From an uncultured bacterium (GTDB lineage: Bacteria; Bacteroidota; Rhodothermia; Rhodothermales; UBA10348): a stretch of 64,000 nt of DNA. The position numbers and the translations under genes are program-made. The DNA is taken from assembly GCA_943788505.1 (NCBI GenBank), contig CALSQR010000001.1, positions 1,315,001-1,379,000 on the forward strand, in the 5' to 3' direction. Below are positions 1 to 7,422 of the stretch, piece after piece. Every line of letters starts with the position of its first letter. Position 1 is the first letter of the stretch. The notes under the pieces were generated by a model, which ran no database searches, was not told the origin of the DNA, and saw only the letters and a program-made list of their open reading frames with translations.

Positions 1-72
1 GTCCTTTCTAGAACCTGTATCCGTTTTATTGGTATGCCAAACAACCGCACGAACACCAACTCGGACCATTGA
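1..72 (+). CDS. C-terminal end of an unidentified upstream gene (partial)
   Basis: Frame 1 is open from the window edge to a TGA at 70-72 and would encode the last 23 residues of a protein ending RTNTNSDH. The TGA overlaps the TTG start of the PASTA gene (TTGA, 69-72), a pattern typical of translationally coupled operon genes, which is the main reason to believe it. The visible fragment is too short to assign a family, and a chance open frame cannot be excluded. Confidence 0.35.
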   Translation, partial: VLSRTCIRFIGMPNNRTNTNSDH

Positions 73-839
73 TCAAGCGCTCTTTAAAACTCGTTCAGGA
101 GTATTTGTCCAACCCTTACCTGTGGATTGGTGTAGGCGCGCTGTCGATTCTGGTCGCGGTGGTCTATTTCGTGTTCAATTCGATCATGATGCCTCGCTAT
201 ACGCGGCACGATGTATCGACTGAAGTACCAGACGTCATGAACCTGTCGGCAGAGGTAGCGGACTCCGTGCTTATCTCAGCAGGCCTCAAGCCGGAACTGG
301 TGGTATTACGTAAGCCGAATCTCCCTTTAAATGTAGTCATTGATCAGATTCCCCCGCCCCGTGCGCAGGTAAAACCCGGTCGCCATATTTATTTGACGGT
401 CAACTCCGGGGATACAACAACTGTCCTCGTGCCTCGGGTAGAAACCTACGGTGTACGCCAGGCGAGAAACATGATCAGCCAGAGTGATCTGCTGGTGGGC
501 ACGGTCTTACCTGATTCAATCCCGTCCGTATATGAGGACATTGTGACCCACCAAGAGCCTGCTGCAGGAGAGCGCGTACCTCCTGGCACGGTCGTTAACC
601 TACTGTTTGGAACAGGTCTGGGCGATGAAATTGTAACGGTACCGGACGTAACCGGCTTGCCTGTCGATGACGCACGAGCTGCCTTGCTTGAGCTGCGACT
701 ACGGTCTATTGTTATCGGTGAAACAGCCGAATTAGATGAGCTACCGATTGTCCTCGAACAAGGCCCGGAAGCCGGTACCAGTGTCAAGGAAGGGTACGAG
801 ATCCGACTTCGCCTGGCTCGTACAAACGAAAACGAATGA
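69..839 (+). CDS. PASTA-domain membrane protein
   Basis: A 256-residue single-pass membrane protein. A short cytoplasmic N-terminus is followed by one membrane segment (about residues 17-40) and three PASTA repeats (about 50-113, 118-182 and 189-250), each built on a VP-x-V-x-G/N-x-x-x-x-x-A motif and ending in a PPG-like or KPG-like turn and a beta strand. PASTA domains bind peptidoglycan stem peptides or muropeptides. In Firmicutes and Actinobacteria they are attached to Ser/Thr kinases or PBPs, but no kinase domain is present here. Stand-alone membrane-anchored PASTA proteins are common in Bacteroidota-type genomes and are presumed to act in envelope assembly. The TTG start at 69 gives a full N-terminal anchor and overlaps the preceding stop. 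It converges with pyrR. Confidence 0.85.
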   Translation: MIKRSLKLVQEYLSNPYLWIGVGALSILVAVVYFVFNSIMMPRYTRHDVSTEVPDVMNLSAEVADSVLISAGLKPELVVLRKPNLPLNVVIDQIPPPRAQVKPGRHIYLTVNSGDTTTVLVPRVETYGVRQARNMISQSDLLVGTVLPDSIPSVYEDIVTHQEPAAGERVPPGTVVNLLFGTGLGDEIVTVPDVTGLPVDDARAALLELRLRSIVIGETAELDELPIVLEQGPEAGTSVKEGYEIRLRLARTNENE

Positions 840-888
840 TGGCGGCTGCTGCGATTAGCAGAAGACCGACTTCCTGACGCGCAGCTCT

Positions 889-1386
889 TTACTCGACCAC
901 ATCTACTGTAAGAACGTTGGTGTCGACTTCGACCCGTTCACGATGTTTTGTTGGCATGATGCGCCCCACGTAGTCCGGCTGAACCGGCACCTCACGGTGC
1001 CCACGGTCGATGAGAACGACCAACTGAATGGTTCGTGGCCTACCTGAACGCACGACTGCATCAAGAGCGGCACGTGCAGTGCGACCTGTAAAAAGCACGT
1101 CATCGACTAAGATTACATCCCGGTCTTCCAACTCAGGAAGCCCAGTCGCGCCGCCTTCGTGCGGAGCATCATCCCTAAACCCTGTGATATCCAGGCTATG
1201 GGATTCGATCTCAGTTCCTTCAATCTGGTTGATGTGGACAATAAGCCTTTTGGCAAGTACTGCACCGGCACGTTCGATTCCCACCACAACCAAGTTGGAA
1301 GCGCCTCGATTGCGCTCGACGATTTCATAGGCGAGCCGATTGAGGGTTCGCCGGACCTGACTGTCTGTCATTAAGCGAGTGCGCAT
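889..1386 (-). CDS. pyrR: Bifunctional pyr regulator / uracil phosphoribosyltransferase PyrR
   Basis: A 165-residue type I phosphoribosyltransferase matching PyrR along its length. It has an N-terminal LNRLAYEIVERN helix, VVVGIERAG, the LDITGFRDD segment, the PRPP loop VILVDDVLFTGRT (about 91-103), and the PyrR-specific IDRGHREVP...DYVGR tail. In Gram-positive bacteria PyrR binds pyr-operon leader RNA in response to UMP and has weak UPRT activity. An RNA-binding role here is inferred. No pyr biosynthetic genes follow. The next gene on the opposite strand is the convergent PASTA gene. An intrinsic hairpin terminator lies only 25 nt upstream of the start codon, so either the upstream gene ends there or pyrR has its own leader attenuator. 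An internal start at Met6 is possible. Confidence 0.93.
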   Translation of the reverse strand: MRTRLMTDSQVRRTLNRLAYEIVERNRGASNLVVVGIERAGAVLAKRLIVHINQIEGTEIESHSLDITGFRDDAPHEGGATGLPELEDRDVILVDDVLFTGRTARAALDAVVRSGRPRTIQLVVLIDRGHREVPVQPDYVGRIMPTKHRERVEVDTNVLTVDVVE

Positions 1387-1410
1387 GGTCCCGATCGAGA
1401 TGGTTGAAAT

Positions 1411-1441
1411 GAAAAAAGCCCCTACATCGCTGCAGGAGCCT
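1411..1441 (-). terminator. Intrinsic terminator or attenuator between the small secreted protein gene and pyrR
   Basis: Read on the minus strand, arm AGGCTCCTGCA (1441-1431) pairs with TGTAGGGGCTT (1426-1416) as an 11-bp stem with three G-T wobbles around a GCGA (GNRA-type) tetraloop. A run of six T follows (1417-1412). It ends transcripts from the gene at 1467-1874. Because pyrR starts at 1386, it also lies in the pyrR leader. An AGAGGCT heptamer overlaps the 5' arm and matches part of the PyrR-binding element known from Bacillus; that match is short. Confidence 0.7.
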
Positions 1442-1466
1442 CTAGTGGCCAGGCGTCAGGCCGACC

Positions 1467-1874
1467 CTACTGAAACATCGCCTTTAAACTCCCCCACGTC
1501 CTGCGGACGGCGGTACTGGTGTAATTGAGGGATTCTGTTCGAATCACTTCCCGTACACCATTGGAGTAAACGGCTTCCAGTTGATAATCCAGCTTGTCGC
1601 TTCCGGATTTGAATACCTGCGAGTCCCTGAATCCATATTGACGATTAGCGCCTTGAGCAGGAGCCTCAAATATCCGGACAAACTGCTCATTGCTATTTGG
1701 AGTGCGACGCATCAATTCATACTGACGCACATCCTCCTCTACCTCCGCTTGCCACGTCACCACAAAATCACGCCCCTCCTCCCGGATCTCGAAAGATGCC
1801 AGGCGCACCCGTCCGGAAAGCATGGATGCCCCGGTCAGGAGTATAAGTAGCGCTATTGTAAAGACTATCCGCAT
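1467..1874 (-). CDS. Small secreted protein with an Fn3-like fold
   Basis: About 135 residues from the ATG at 1874, which puts a signal peptide (MRIVFTIALLILLTG) at the N-terminus. The frame is open for 18 codons upstream, but that extension has no leader character. The mature part contains one beta-rich module: SFEI...GRDFVVTWQAEVEEDVRQYEL...DYQLEAVYSNG. This is the pattern of the fibronectin-III-like, single-domain 'T9SS-associated' surface modules common in Bacteroidota. I do not recognise a named family. No catalytic motif is visible. It is probably exported to the periplasm or surface. It lies between fur and pyrR on the same strand and ends in an intrinsic terminator. Confidence 0.7.
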   Translation of the reverse strand: MRIVFTIALLILLTGASMLSGRVRLASFEIREEGRDFVVTWQAEVEEDVRQYELMRRTPNSNEQFVRIFEAPAQGANRQYGFRDSQVFKSGSDKLDYQLEAVYSNGVREVIRTESLNYTSTAVRRTWGSLKAMFQ

Positions 1875-2029
1875 GGACAAAGTTTGAGTTCTATGCAACG
1901 AGAAACCAATATAGGGCATCATCATCATTCAGCAAATATTGCCTGCCATCTGCCAATGGTGATTACGGCACTGAATGCCCTTAATGTCTGGTAGGGACAT
2001 TCATCACACCAGGCTCCGACATGGTCCGA

Positions 2030-2509
2030 TCAAGCATCTTGTGTGCGATGTTCGCAGTTTTCTCGCTTACACTGACCATACATATTTAGCGAATGTCGAG
2101 AAATGTCAAACTGAAAAATATCTGCCACCATCTCCCGGATGCTCTGGATGCGTGGATCGCAGAACTCGAACAGATGATGACACTCCTCACAGATCAGGTG
2201 ATCATGTTGCCAGAAACTGTAGGACCGTTCGTATTTGGCCTGCTTGTTGCCGAATTGATGCCGGACAACCAGGTTGCAATCAACTAGTAATTCCAGCGTG
2301 TTATAGACCGTAGCACGGCTCACTGCAACGTGTTGCTGTTTCAGTTTTAGGAACAGCTCATCTGCGTCGAAATGGTCAGATGTATCATACACTTCCTCAA
2401 AAACCGACAGCCGCTCCTGCGTCTGACGCAGGTTGCGTTCGCGCAGATAATCCAGATAGCGACTCCGGACGACTTCTAGCTGTTCTTTTGGAAGGGGTGA
2501 GCTCTTCAT
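2030..2509 (-). CDS. fur: Fur/PerR-family metal-dependent transcriptional regulator
   Basis: A 159-residue protein with standard Fur architecture. The winged-helix N-domain includes RQTQERLSVFEEVY, HFDADELF and recognition helix SRATVYNTLELL (about 64-75). The dimerisation/metal domain has HDHLICEEC (about 102-110). The structural zinc cysteine pairs are C107/C110 and C147/C152 (CKRENC). The family represses iron-uptake (Fur), peroxide (PerR) or zinc (Zur) regulons in its metal-bound form. Sequence alone does not separate these; the HDHLIC motif fits Fur best. The gene is followed on the same strand by the small secreted protein gene and preceded by tmk. A possible link to the iron-type signalling locus at 41-46 kb is speculative. 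Confidence 0.9.
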   Translation of the reverse strand: MKSSPLPKEQLEVVRSRYLDYLRERNLRQTQERLSVFEEVYDTSDHFDADELFLKLKQQHVAVSRATVYNTLELLVDCNLVVRHQFGNKQAKYERSYSFWQHDHLICEECHHLFEFCDPRIQSIREMVADIFQFDISRHSLNMYGQCKRENCEHRTQDA

Positions 2510-2564
2510 GTCAATCGTTGATGAGGGGCGGTCTACCGATGCGCCTGAGTGCTGTTCCTACGTT

Positions 2565-3191
2565 TCATGCTGGAAGTGTGGGTAGCAGATCCGCCCAAAC
2601 CTCTGCTGCAACCTCATCAATCGACTGCTGACCATTTATCACAACAAACCGATTGGGTTCAGACGCTGAAAGTCGTTCATAGGCATTAAAAACGCGCTCA
2701 AAAAAAGCCATTCCTGCCGATTCAAGACGGTCCGCAGCTTCGCCAGGTCCTAAACGCTCTGTAAGACGCTGCGAAGCAGTAGCGACGTCTAATCGAATTA
2801 GGTACGTCCGGTCTGGCACTACCCCGTCAGTAACAACACGTTGAAAATCGCCAAGCCAATCCGGATCCGCTACCTGACGCCCTCCTCCTTGATACGCAAC
2901 GGTTGAATCGAAGAAGCGGTCGCAGATCACAATCCCGCCTGCTTCGTGGAAAGGGCGGATTTTTTCTCGAACCAGTTGCGCTCTTGCCGCCGAAAAAAGC
3001 AGCATCTCCGCAAATGGGTCCATAACCAACGAGGGATCGAGTAAAAGCGTACGGATTCGTTCAGAAACAGCTGTCCCCCCAGGTTCGCGTACATATAGCA
3101 CGTCGAGAGAGGATGCCCCTAGTCGATCCAAGAGCCGCTTTGCCTGCGTACTCTTGCCAGAACCGTCTATCCCTTCAAAACTGATGATCAT
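2565..3191 (-). CDS. tmk: Thymidylate kinase
   Basis: Phosphorylates dTMP to dTDP with ATP in dTTP synthesis. The start is placed at 3191 because the protein then begins MIISFEGIDGSGKSTQ, with the P-loop GIDGSGKS at residues 7-14 as in other Tmk enzymes; nine upstream codons in frame have no homology. Other family features are VREPGGTAVSERIRTLLLD, the DRF variant of the DRY/H motif (ICDRFFDSTVAYQGGGR), and a LID region rich in Arg (LTERLGPGEAADRLE). Length 208 residues is normal. It is divergent from the TPR gene; the 234-nt region between them shows no clear promoter. Confidence 0.95.
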   Translation of the reverse strand: MIISFEGIDGSGKSTQAKRLLDRLGASSLDVLYVREPGGTAVSERIRTLLLDPSLVMDPFAEMLLFSAARAQLVREKIRPFHEAGGIVICDRFFDSTVAYQGGGRQVADPDWLGDFQRVVTDGVVPDRTYLIRLDVATASQRLTERLGPGEAADRLESAGMAFFERVFNAYERLSASEPNRFVVINGQQSIDEVAAEVWADLLPTLPA

Positions 3192-3425
3192 GGTCGTTGA
3201 GATGCACCTACGATGCAAAAATAGGAGTTATGCGGGGCGCGATTCCCCAGTTTTTCGACGTTTAATATACAGGGCAGGGAAAGGCTGTTCAGCTTGATTT
3301 TCGCGATATGCTCACATATTATGTCAGTACACGTCGAACCTTTGACAATCGTCGGCTTTCAAGATCCAGCCTCTGCTAACTAAGCAAGCCTTGCTCTTTT
3401 ACCCAGGTACGATTCTACGCACCGT

Positions 3426-4838
3426 ATGAGCAGTTTTAACTTCGGATTCGAAGATTTTGAAGACTTCAAGGACGACAGTCGTTTGGAAAACCTTGCCGCG
3501 CACTTTGAGCGCGAAGGGAGTACCGGATACTTTGACTCAGACACCCTGGAAGAAATAGCATCGTTCTATTTCGAGCAGGGTCGCTTCGAAGAGTCCCTCC
3601 GTGTAGTCGATCGATCACTCGAGATCCATCCTTTTTCTTCCGACGGCTGGATGCGTCGCGGTATTCTACTTAACAACATGGGGCGCCATGCTGAAGCGCT
3701 TGATGCGTACGAGCGTGCCCTTGAGTTGAATCCGACAGACGTTGAGACCATTGTAAACCGTGGAATCACGCAGGACAGCCTCGACGAGCCTGATAAGGCA
3801 TTGCAGTCCTATGAAGATGCCCTCCAGCTAGACCCAAGAAATGAGGAAGCCCTCTTTAATAAGGGTGTAACGCTCGAACGGCTGAACCGAATTGCGGAAG
3901 CTATTTCCGTGTTTATGGAATGTGTGGAAATCAATCCTGAACATCCTGAAGTCTGGTATGAACTCGGCTTCTGCTTTGACAGGATTTCTAAGGAAGAAGA
4001 CAGTATTGGCGCCTACGATAAGCATTTAGATATCGACCCGTATTCTCATGATGCATGGTATAACCGCGGCATCGTGTTGAACAGACTGGCTCGCTACCGC
4101 GAGGCGATCGATTCTTATGACATGTCTATTGTCATCTCAGACGAATTTGCTTCAGCGCACTACAACCGAGGAAATGCGCTTGCCAACCTCGGTGAGCTGA
4201 AGGAAGCCATTCTGAGCTACAAGCGGGTTCTTGAAATTGAAGGCAATGATGCAGCCACGTGCTACAATATTGCGCTCGCATTCGAAGAATTGAAGCTCTA
4301 CGAAAGCTCAATACATTACTTCGAAAAAGCTCTTGAAGCCGACGACACGTATGCCGAGGCATGGTACGGGCTTGGGTGCTGTCACGATGCCCTTGAACGG
4401 TTTGAAGAGGCGCTTGCCTTCTTTAATCGTGCCATAGTGCTTGGACCAGATATTCCGGATTTCTGGCACGCTAAGGCCGATTGCGCCTATAACATGGGTC
4501 GTCTCCCGGAAGCCATAAACGCGTATCGCACCGTGGTGAAGATGGCTCCGAAAAATCGCGATGCTTGGGTAGATTTTGCTGAAACGCTGTTCGAAGCAGA
4601 AATGCTTGAAGAAGCTCTAGAAGCCTACGGAAAGGCACTAACTCTCAGACCAGACGATGCAGAAGCGTATGTCAGTCAGGCTCGTGCACATTTCGCACTC
4701 GGCAATTCGGACGAAAGCATCTACTCTCTGAAGATGGCATTCGGATTGGATCCGAAACAGAAAGAAGACTTCTCACAGTCCTACCCCGAACTGTTCGGCG
4801 ACCAGCGAATCCGCCGGATGTTGGACCTCGACCGCTGA
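3426..4838 (+). CDS. Tetratricopeptide-repeat protein
   Basis: A 470-residue soluble protein without signal peptide. An acidic, Phe-rich N-terminus (FNFGFEDFEDFKDD) is followed by about a dozen TPR units from residue 40 to 460, shown by repeated A-x-x-x-Y/F-x-x-A-L/I-x-L/I-x-P helices such as ALDAYERALELNP (91-103) and ALQSYEDALQLDP. TPR solenoids are protein-protein scaffolds; the partner is unknown. The ATG at 3426 gives the conserved-looking N-terminus. The gene ends 9 nt before the DUF368 gene, so the two are probably one operon. A TPR gene next to DUF368 recurs in Bacteroidota as I recall, which hints at a shared envelope role. Confidence 0.88.
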   Translation: MSSFNFGFEDFEDFKDDSRLENLAAHFEREGSTGYFDSDTLEEIASFYFEQGRFEESLRVVDRSLEIHPFSSDGWMRRGILLNNMGRHAEALDAYERALELNPTDVETIVNRGITQDSLDEPDKALQSYEDALQLDPRNEEALFNKGVTLERLNRIAEAISVFMECVEINPEHPEVWYELGFCFDRISKEEDSIGAYDKHLDIDPYSHDAWYNRGIVLNRLARYREAIDSYDMSIVISDEFASAHYNRGNALANLGELKEAILSYKRVLEIEGNDAATCYNIALAFEELKLYESSIHYFEKALEADDTYAEAWYGLGCCHDALERFEEALAFFNRAIVLGPDIPDFWHAKADCAYNMGRLPEAINAYRTVVKMAPKNRDAWVDFAETLFEAEMLEEALEAYGKALTLRPDDAEAYVSQARAHFALGNSDESIYSLKMAFGLDPKQKEDFSQSYPELFGDQRIRRMLDLDR

Positions 4839-4847
4839 TCTAACTAC

Positions 4848-5729
4848 ATGATCGGTCCCTTACGCTGGTTGGTATGGGCGCTTCAGGGCGTGGGTATTGG
4901 CGTTGCCAATGTGATTCCCGGTGTCAGCGGAGGCACCATGGCGCTGGTGTTTGGCATTTATGAGAAGTTGATCTCCCTTCTGAGTGACGCGGCACGCGCT
5001 GGCGTACTGCTCCTTCGCTTTGATTGGAAGGGGGTTAGGCGTCTAATGGAGTCCATAGACTGGGCGTTCCTCCTTTGGCTGTCTCTTGGAGTACTTGTTG
5101 CTCCCCTACTTGGAGCTAAGCTACTACCTGGTCTTCTCGAATCGTGGCCAGAACAGTCTAGAAGTCTGTTCTTTGGTCTAATCCTTGGTACGCTTCCGAT
5201 CCCTTGGTTGCGGATCCGCTCGAAAGAGTCACGCCACATTGCCGTCCTTATAGTAGCTGCGATTAGCTCTTTTATGGTAGTGGGCATATCACCCTTGGAA
5301 ACGGCGGATCCCGGTCTGATTAAGGTATTCTTGGCCGCTGCGTTGGCCATTTGCGCCATGATCCTTCCAGGCGTTAGTGGTGCCTATATACTGCTCATAA
5401 TTGGCATGTACGCACCCATTTTCGAGGCCATTGATGCGCGCAACATGACTGTTATTGCGGTATTTGCCCTCGGTGCGGGAGTCGGCCTAGCTAGTTTCGC
5501 CGTATTCCTTAAGTGGCTTCTTGAAAGAGCTCACGACGTTACGATGGCTGCCCTCGTCGGCCTTATGGCGGGGTCTCTGCGCTCACTGTGGCCCTGGCTT
5601 GCCGGGGATCGCAGCCTAATGTCACCGGACACGGGTAGTACATTCCCCCTGATTCTTGCCCTCGGCCTGACAGGTCTATTGATATCAGGCGCAATGACAT
5701 GGTGGGAAATCCGCCGGAAAGCGGCTTGA
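4848..5729 (+). CDS. DUF368 polyprenyl-phosphate transporter (PopT-like)
   Basis: A 293-residue polytopic membrane protein with eight or more hydrophobic segments. It carries the two family hallmark glycine-rich signatures, NVIPGVSGGTMALVFGIYEKLI (starting near 21) and ILPGVSGAYILLIIGMY (about 172-188), which suggest an internal duplication. DUF368 proteins were shown to recycle undecaprenyl phosphate across the inner membrane (PopT), alongside the DedA/UptA family; assignment here rests on these motifs. The substrate carrier feeds peptidoglycan and O-antigen synthesis. It follows the TPR gene by 9 nt and converges with the cytochrome lipoprotein gene 20 nt away. Confidence 0.88.
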   Translation: MIGPLRWLVWALQGVGIGVANVIPGVSGGTMALVFGIYEKLISLLSDAARAGVLLLRFDWKGVRRLMESIDWAFLLWLSLGVLVAPLLGAKLLPGLLESWPEQSRSLFFGLILGTLPIPWLRIRSKESRHIAVLIVAAISSFMVVGISPLETADPGLIKVFLAAALAICAMILPGVSGAYILLIIGMYAPIFEAIDARNMTVIAVFALGAGVGLASFAVFLKWLLERAHDVTMAALVGLMAGSLRSLWPWLAGDRSLMSPDTGSTFPLILALGLTGLLISGAMTWWEIRRKAA

Positions 5730-5749
5730 ATCCCCTGTCCTGATGAAGA

Positions 5750-7204
5750 CTAGTTGGTAGTTAAGGGGACGACCACCGATGAGCCCATTGCTGCGGCACC
5801 TGGGGCAGATTCGAGCACCTTCACTACTTCGCCCGTTTCTGTATCGATGACGGAAATAGTCCCAGGAGGAGCATCCTCAGGGAAAGCGAATCTTCCCTTG
5901 TACCAGCCCCCTTCGTTTTCAGACGCTACAAATAGCGTCTTCCCGTCTCGTGTGATGGCCAGTCCGACGGGCTCTCTCATTGCTAGATGATCGATAGGAT
6001 CAGCTGGCACTTCAGCCACAGCATCAATCACGGCGACTCGATCCATACCCCGAATAGCTGCATACACATGCGTTCCATCGGGTGAATACGTGATCTGACG
6101 GGGATCATCACCGACCCATAGAGAGTGGTGCTGAATTACCTGGCTAGGGTTGGATGTACTGAAAAGGGTCAATGTGCTCGTTCCACGCGCACTCCCCCAC
6201 ATTTTGACGCCCCATGGAGCCATGGCGAAATAGATGAACGCGTGTTTGGAGCCCTTAATATCGAAGAATCTGACCTTTTGATCATCCAAATTGACAATCA
6301 TCATCTGATCAACTGACAAACTGGATGAGAAAACGACGTCCCCTTGAGGTCGTAATGCCAACGGATAGGCATCCGGGAAGGTGACCTGCACTTGCTGCCG
6401 GGAGAGATCAGATCGTTTTATCTCAAGAAGATATCGGGGCTCGGTTGTTTCCTCCGGAAATGAACTGACATACAGCATATCGCTATCCGGATGAACGAGG
6501 ATCTGCCCAGGGCTCTCAATTGGAATCGTAGCAACTAAGTGATTACTCCGGCTGAACTTTGCCAAAACCGTTGGATCGGACCAAAGTGTGCTGCCGATGG
6601 TGGCGTACCAGAAGGACCCATCTGGCTCAACCGCAACATGGACCGCCCTCGCATGAGAACTGAAACCTTCGTCGGTTAGGTTAACGCGTGCGAGCACGAT
6701 GCGTGCTGACGATTCGATGACGGTCACCACGGGCGCCGCCGTGTGCGTGACATACACGAGATCAATCGCCGTTTCGATCGGCGTTAGGCCTGCCGGGCCC
6801 TTTGACCCTTCATCAATCCATTGCTTTAGAAGCGCTATTTCCGCTTCGGAAAGTTGGTTTTTCTTGGAAGGATGGGACTTCCGATCAGTTCGCGACATGA
6901 GCCGGATCAAAGCGCTTTCGTCACCCGAAAATGGAATCAGCACTTCACCACCCGCTGAACCTGCTACCAACATTTCCCATGATTCTACGGAAAGACCAGC
7001 TGACGGTGAATCACCTCCGTGACACGCGGCGCAACTACGCTGTAGTAGAGGCTCCACATGATCTGTCCAGGATACCTCGTCAACCGAGGAAACCTCTGGA
7101 ATAAGCCTATCTCCCAATAACTCGCAGCCAGAGAGAGTAGAGAGGCTGAGAACAAGGGCCGCGAATAGTGTAAAGCGGTATGTCAGGAGAGCATGAGAGC
7201 TCAT
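5750..7204 (-). CDS. Lipoprotein with c-type cytochrome domain and YVTN-type beta-propeller
   Basis: 484 residues. A lipobox (LSGC, lipidated Cys27) follows a hydrophobic leader. Next is a small heme-c domain with CAACH (C58, C61, H62) in the context EPLLQRSCAACHGGDSPSAG, typical of planctomycete-type cytochromes that also occur in Bacteroidota. The rest (about 140-480) is a beta-propeller with repeats like SPDGTHVYAAIRGMDRVAVID and TRDGKTLFVASENEGG. Membrane-anchored in the periplasm or surface; likely an electron-transfer or redox-sensing partner, substrate unknown. The usual distal heme ligand Met (an MP-x before the last helix) is missing and the corresponding segment reads KSHPSKKNQLS, so His111 may serve instead. 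Monocistronic on the minus strand. Confidence 0.8.
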   Translation of the reverse strand: MSSHALLTYRFTLFAALVLSLSTLSGCELLGDRLIPEVSSVDEVSWTDHVEPLLQRSCAACHGGDSPSAGLSVESWEMLVAGSAGGEVLIPFSGDESALIRLMSRTDRKSHPSKKNQLSEAEIALLKQWIDEGSKGPAGLTPIETAIDLVYVTHTAAPVVTVIESSARIVLARVNLTDEGFSSHARAVHVAVEPDGSFWYATIGSTLWSDPTVLAKFSRSNHLVATIPIESPGQILVHPDSDMLYVSSFPEETTEPRYLLEIKRSDLSRQQVQVTFPDAYPLALRPQGDVVFSSSLSVDQMMIVNLDDQKVRFFDIKGSKHAFIYFAMAPWGVKMWGSARGTSTLTLFSTSNPSQVIQHHSLWVGDDPRQITYSPDGTHVYAAIRGMDRVAVIDAVAEVPADPIDHLAMREPVGLAITRDGKTLFVASENEGGWYKGRFAFPEDAPPGTISVIDTETGEVVKVLESAPGAAAMGSSVVVPLTTN

Positions 7205-7422
7205 TTTATCGCTTGGAAACCGGAGCGCAGGAAAGGGGCGCTACCATACATGATGACTTTGAAGATCAATTGGTCCGACCTTTTGCGTCGCAACAACCTT
7301 CTTCGCTGGCCGAAGGATCGGACACAGCTGAGCATCAATAGAGTACGTTGAAAACGGTGTTTTTAGGTGTCCAGCGTGAGTAGAATCCTCAGCAGTGACG
7401 GGCTCAAGATGCATAGCCTAGC

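Noticed and set aside
3234-3256. GGGG...CCCC followed by TTTTT between tmk and the TPR gene
   Set aside because: Four-base stem between divergent start regions, not at the end of any gene; probably chance.
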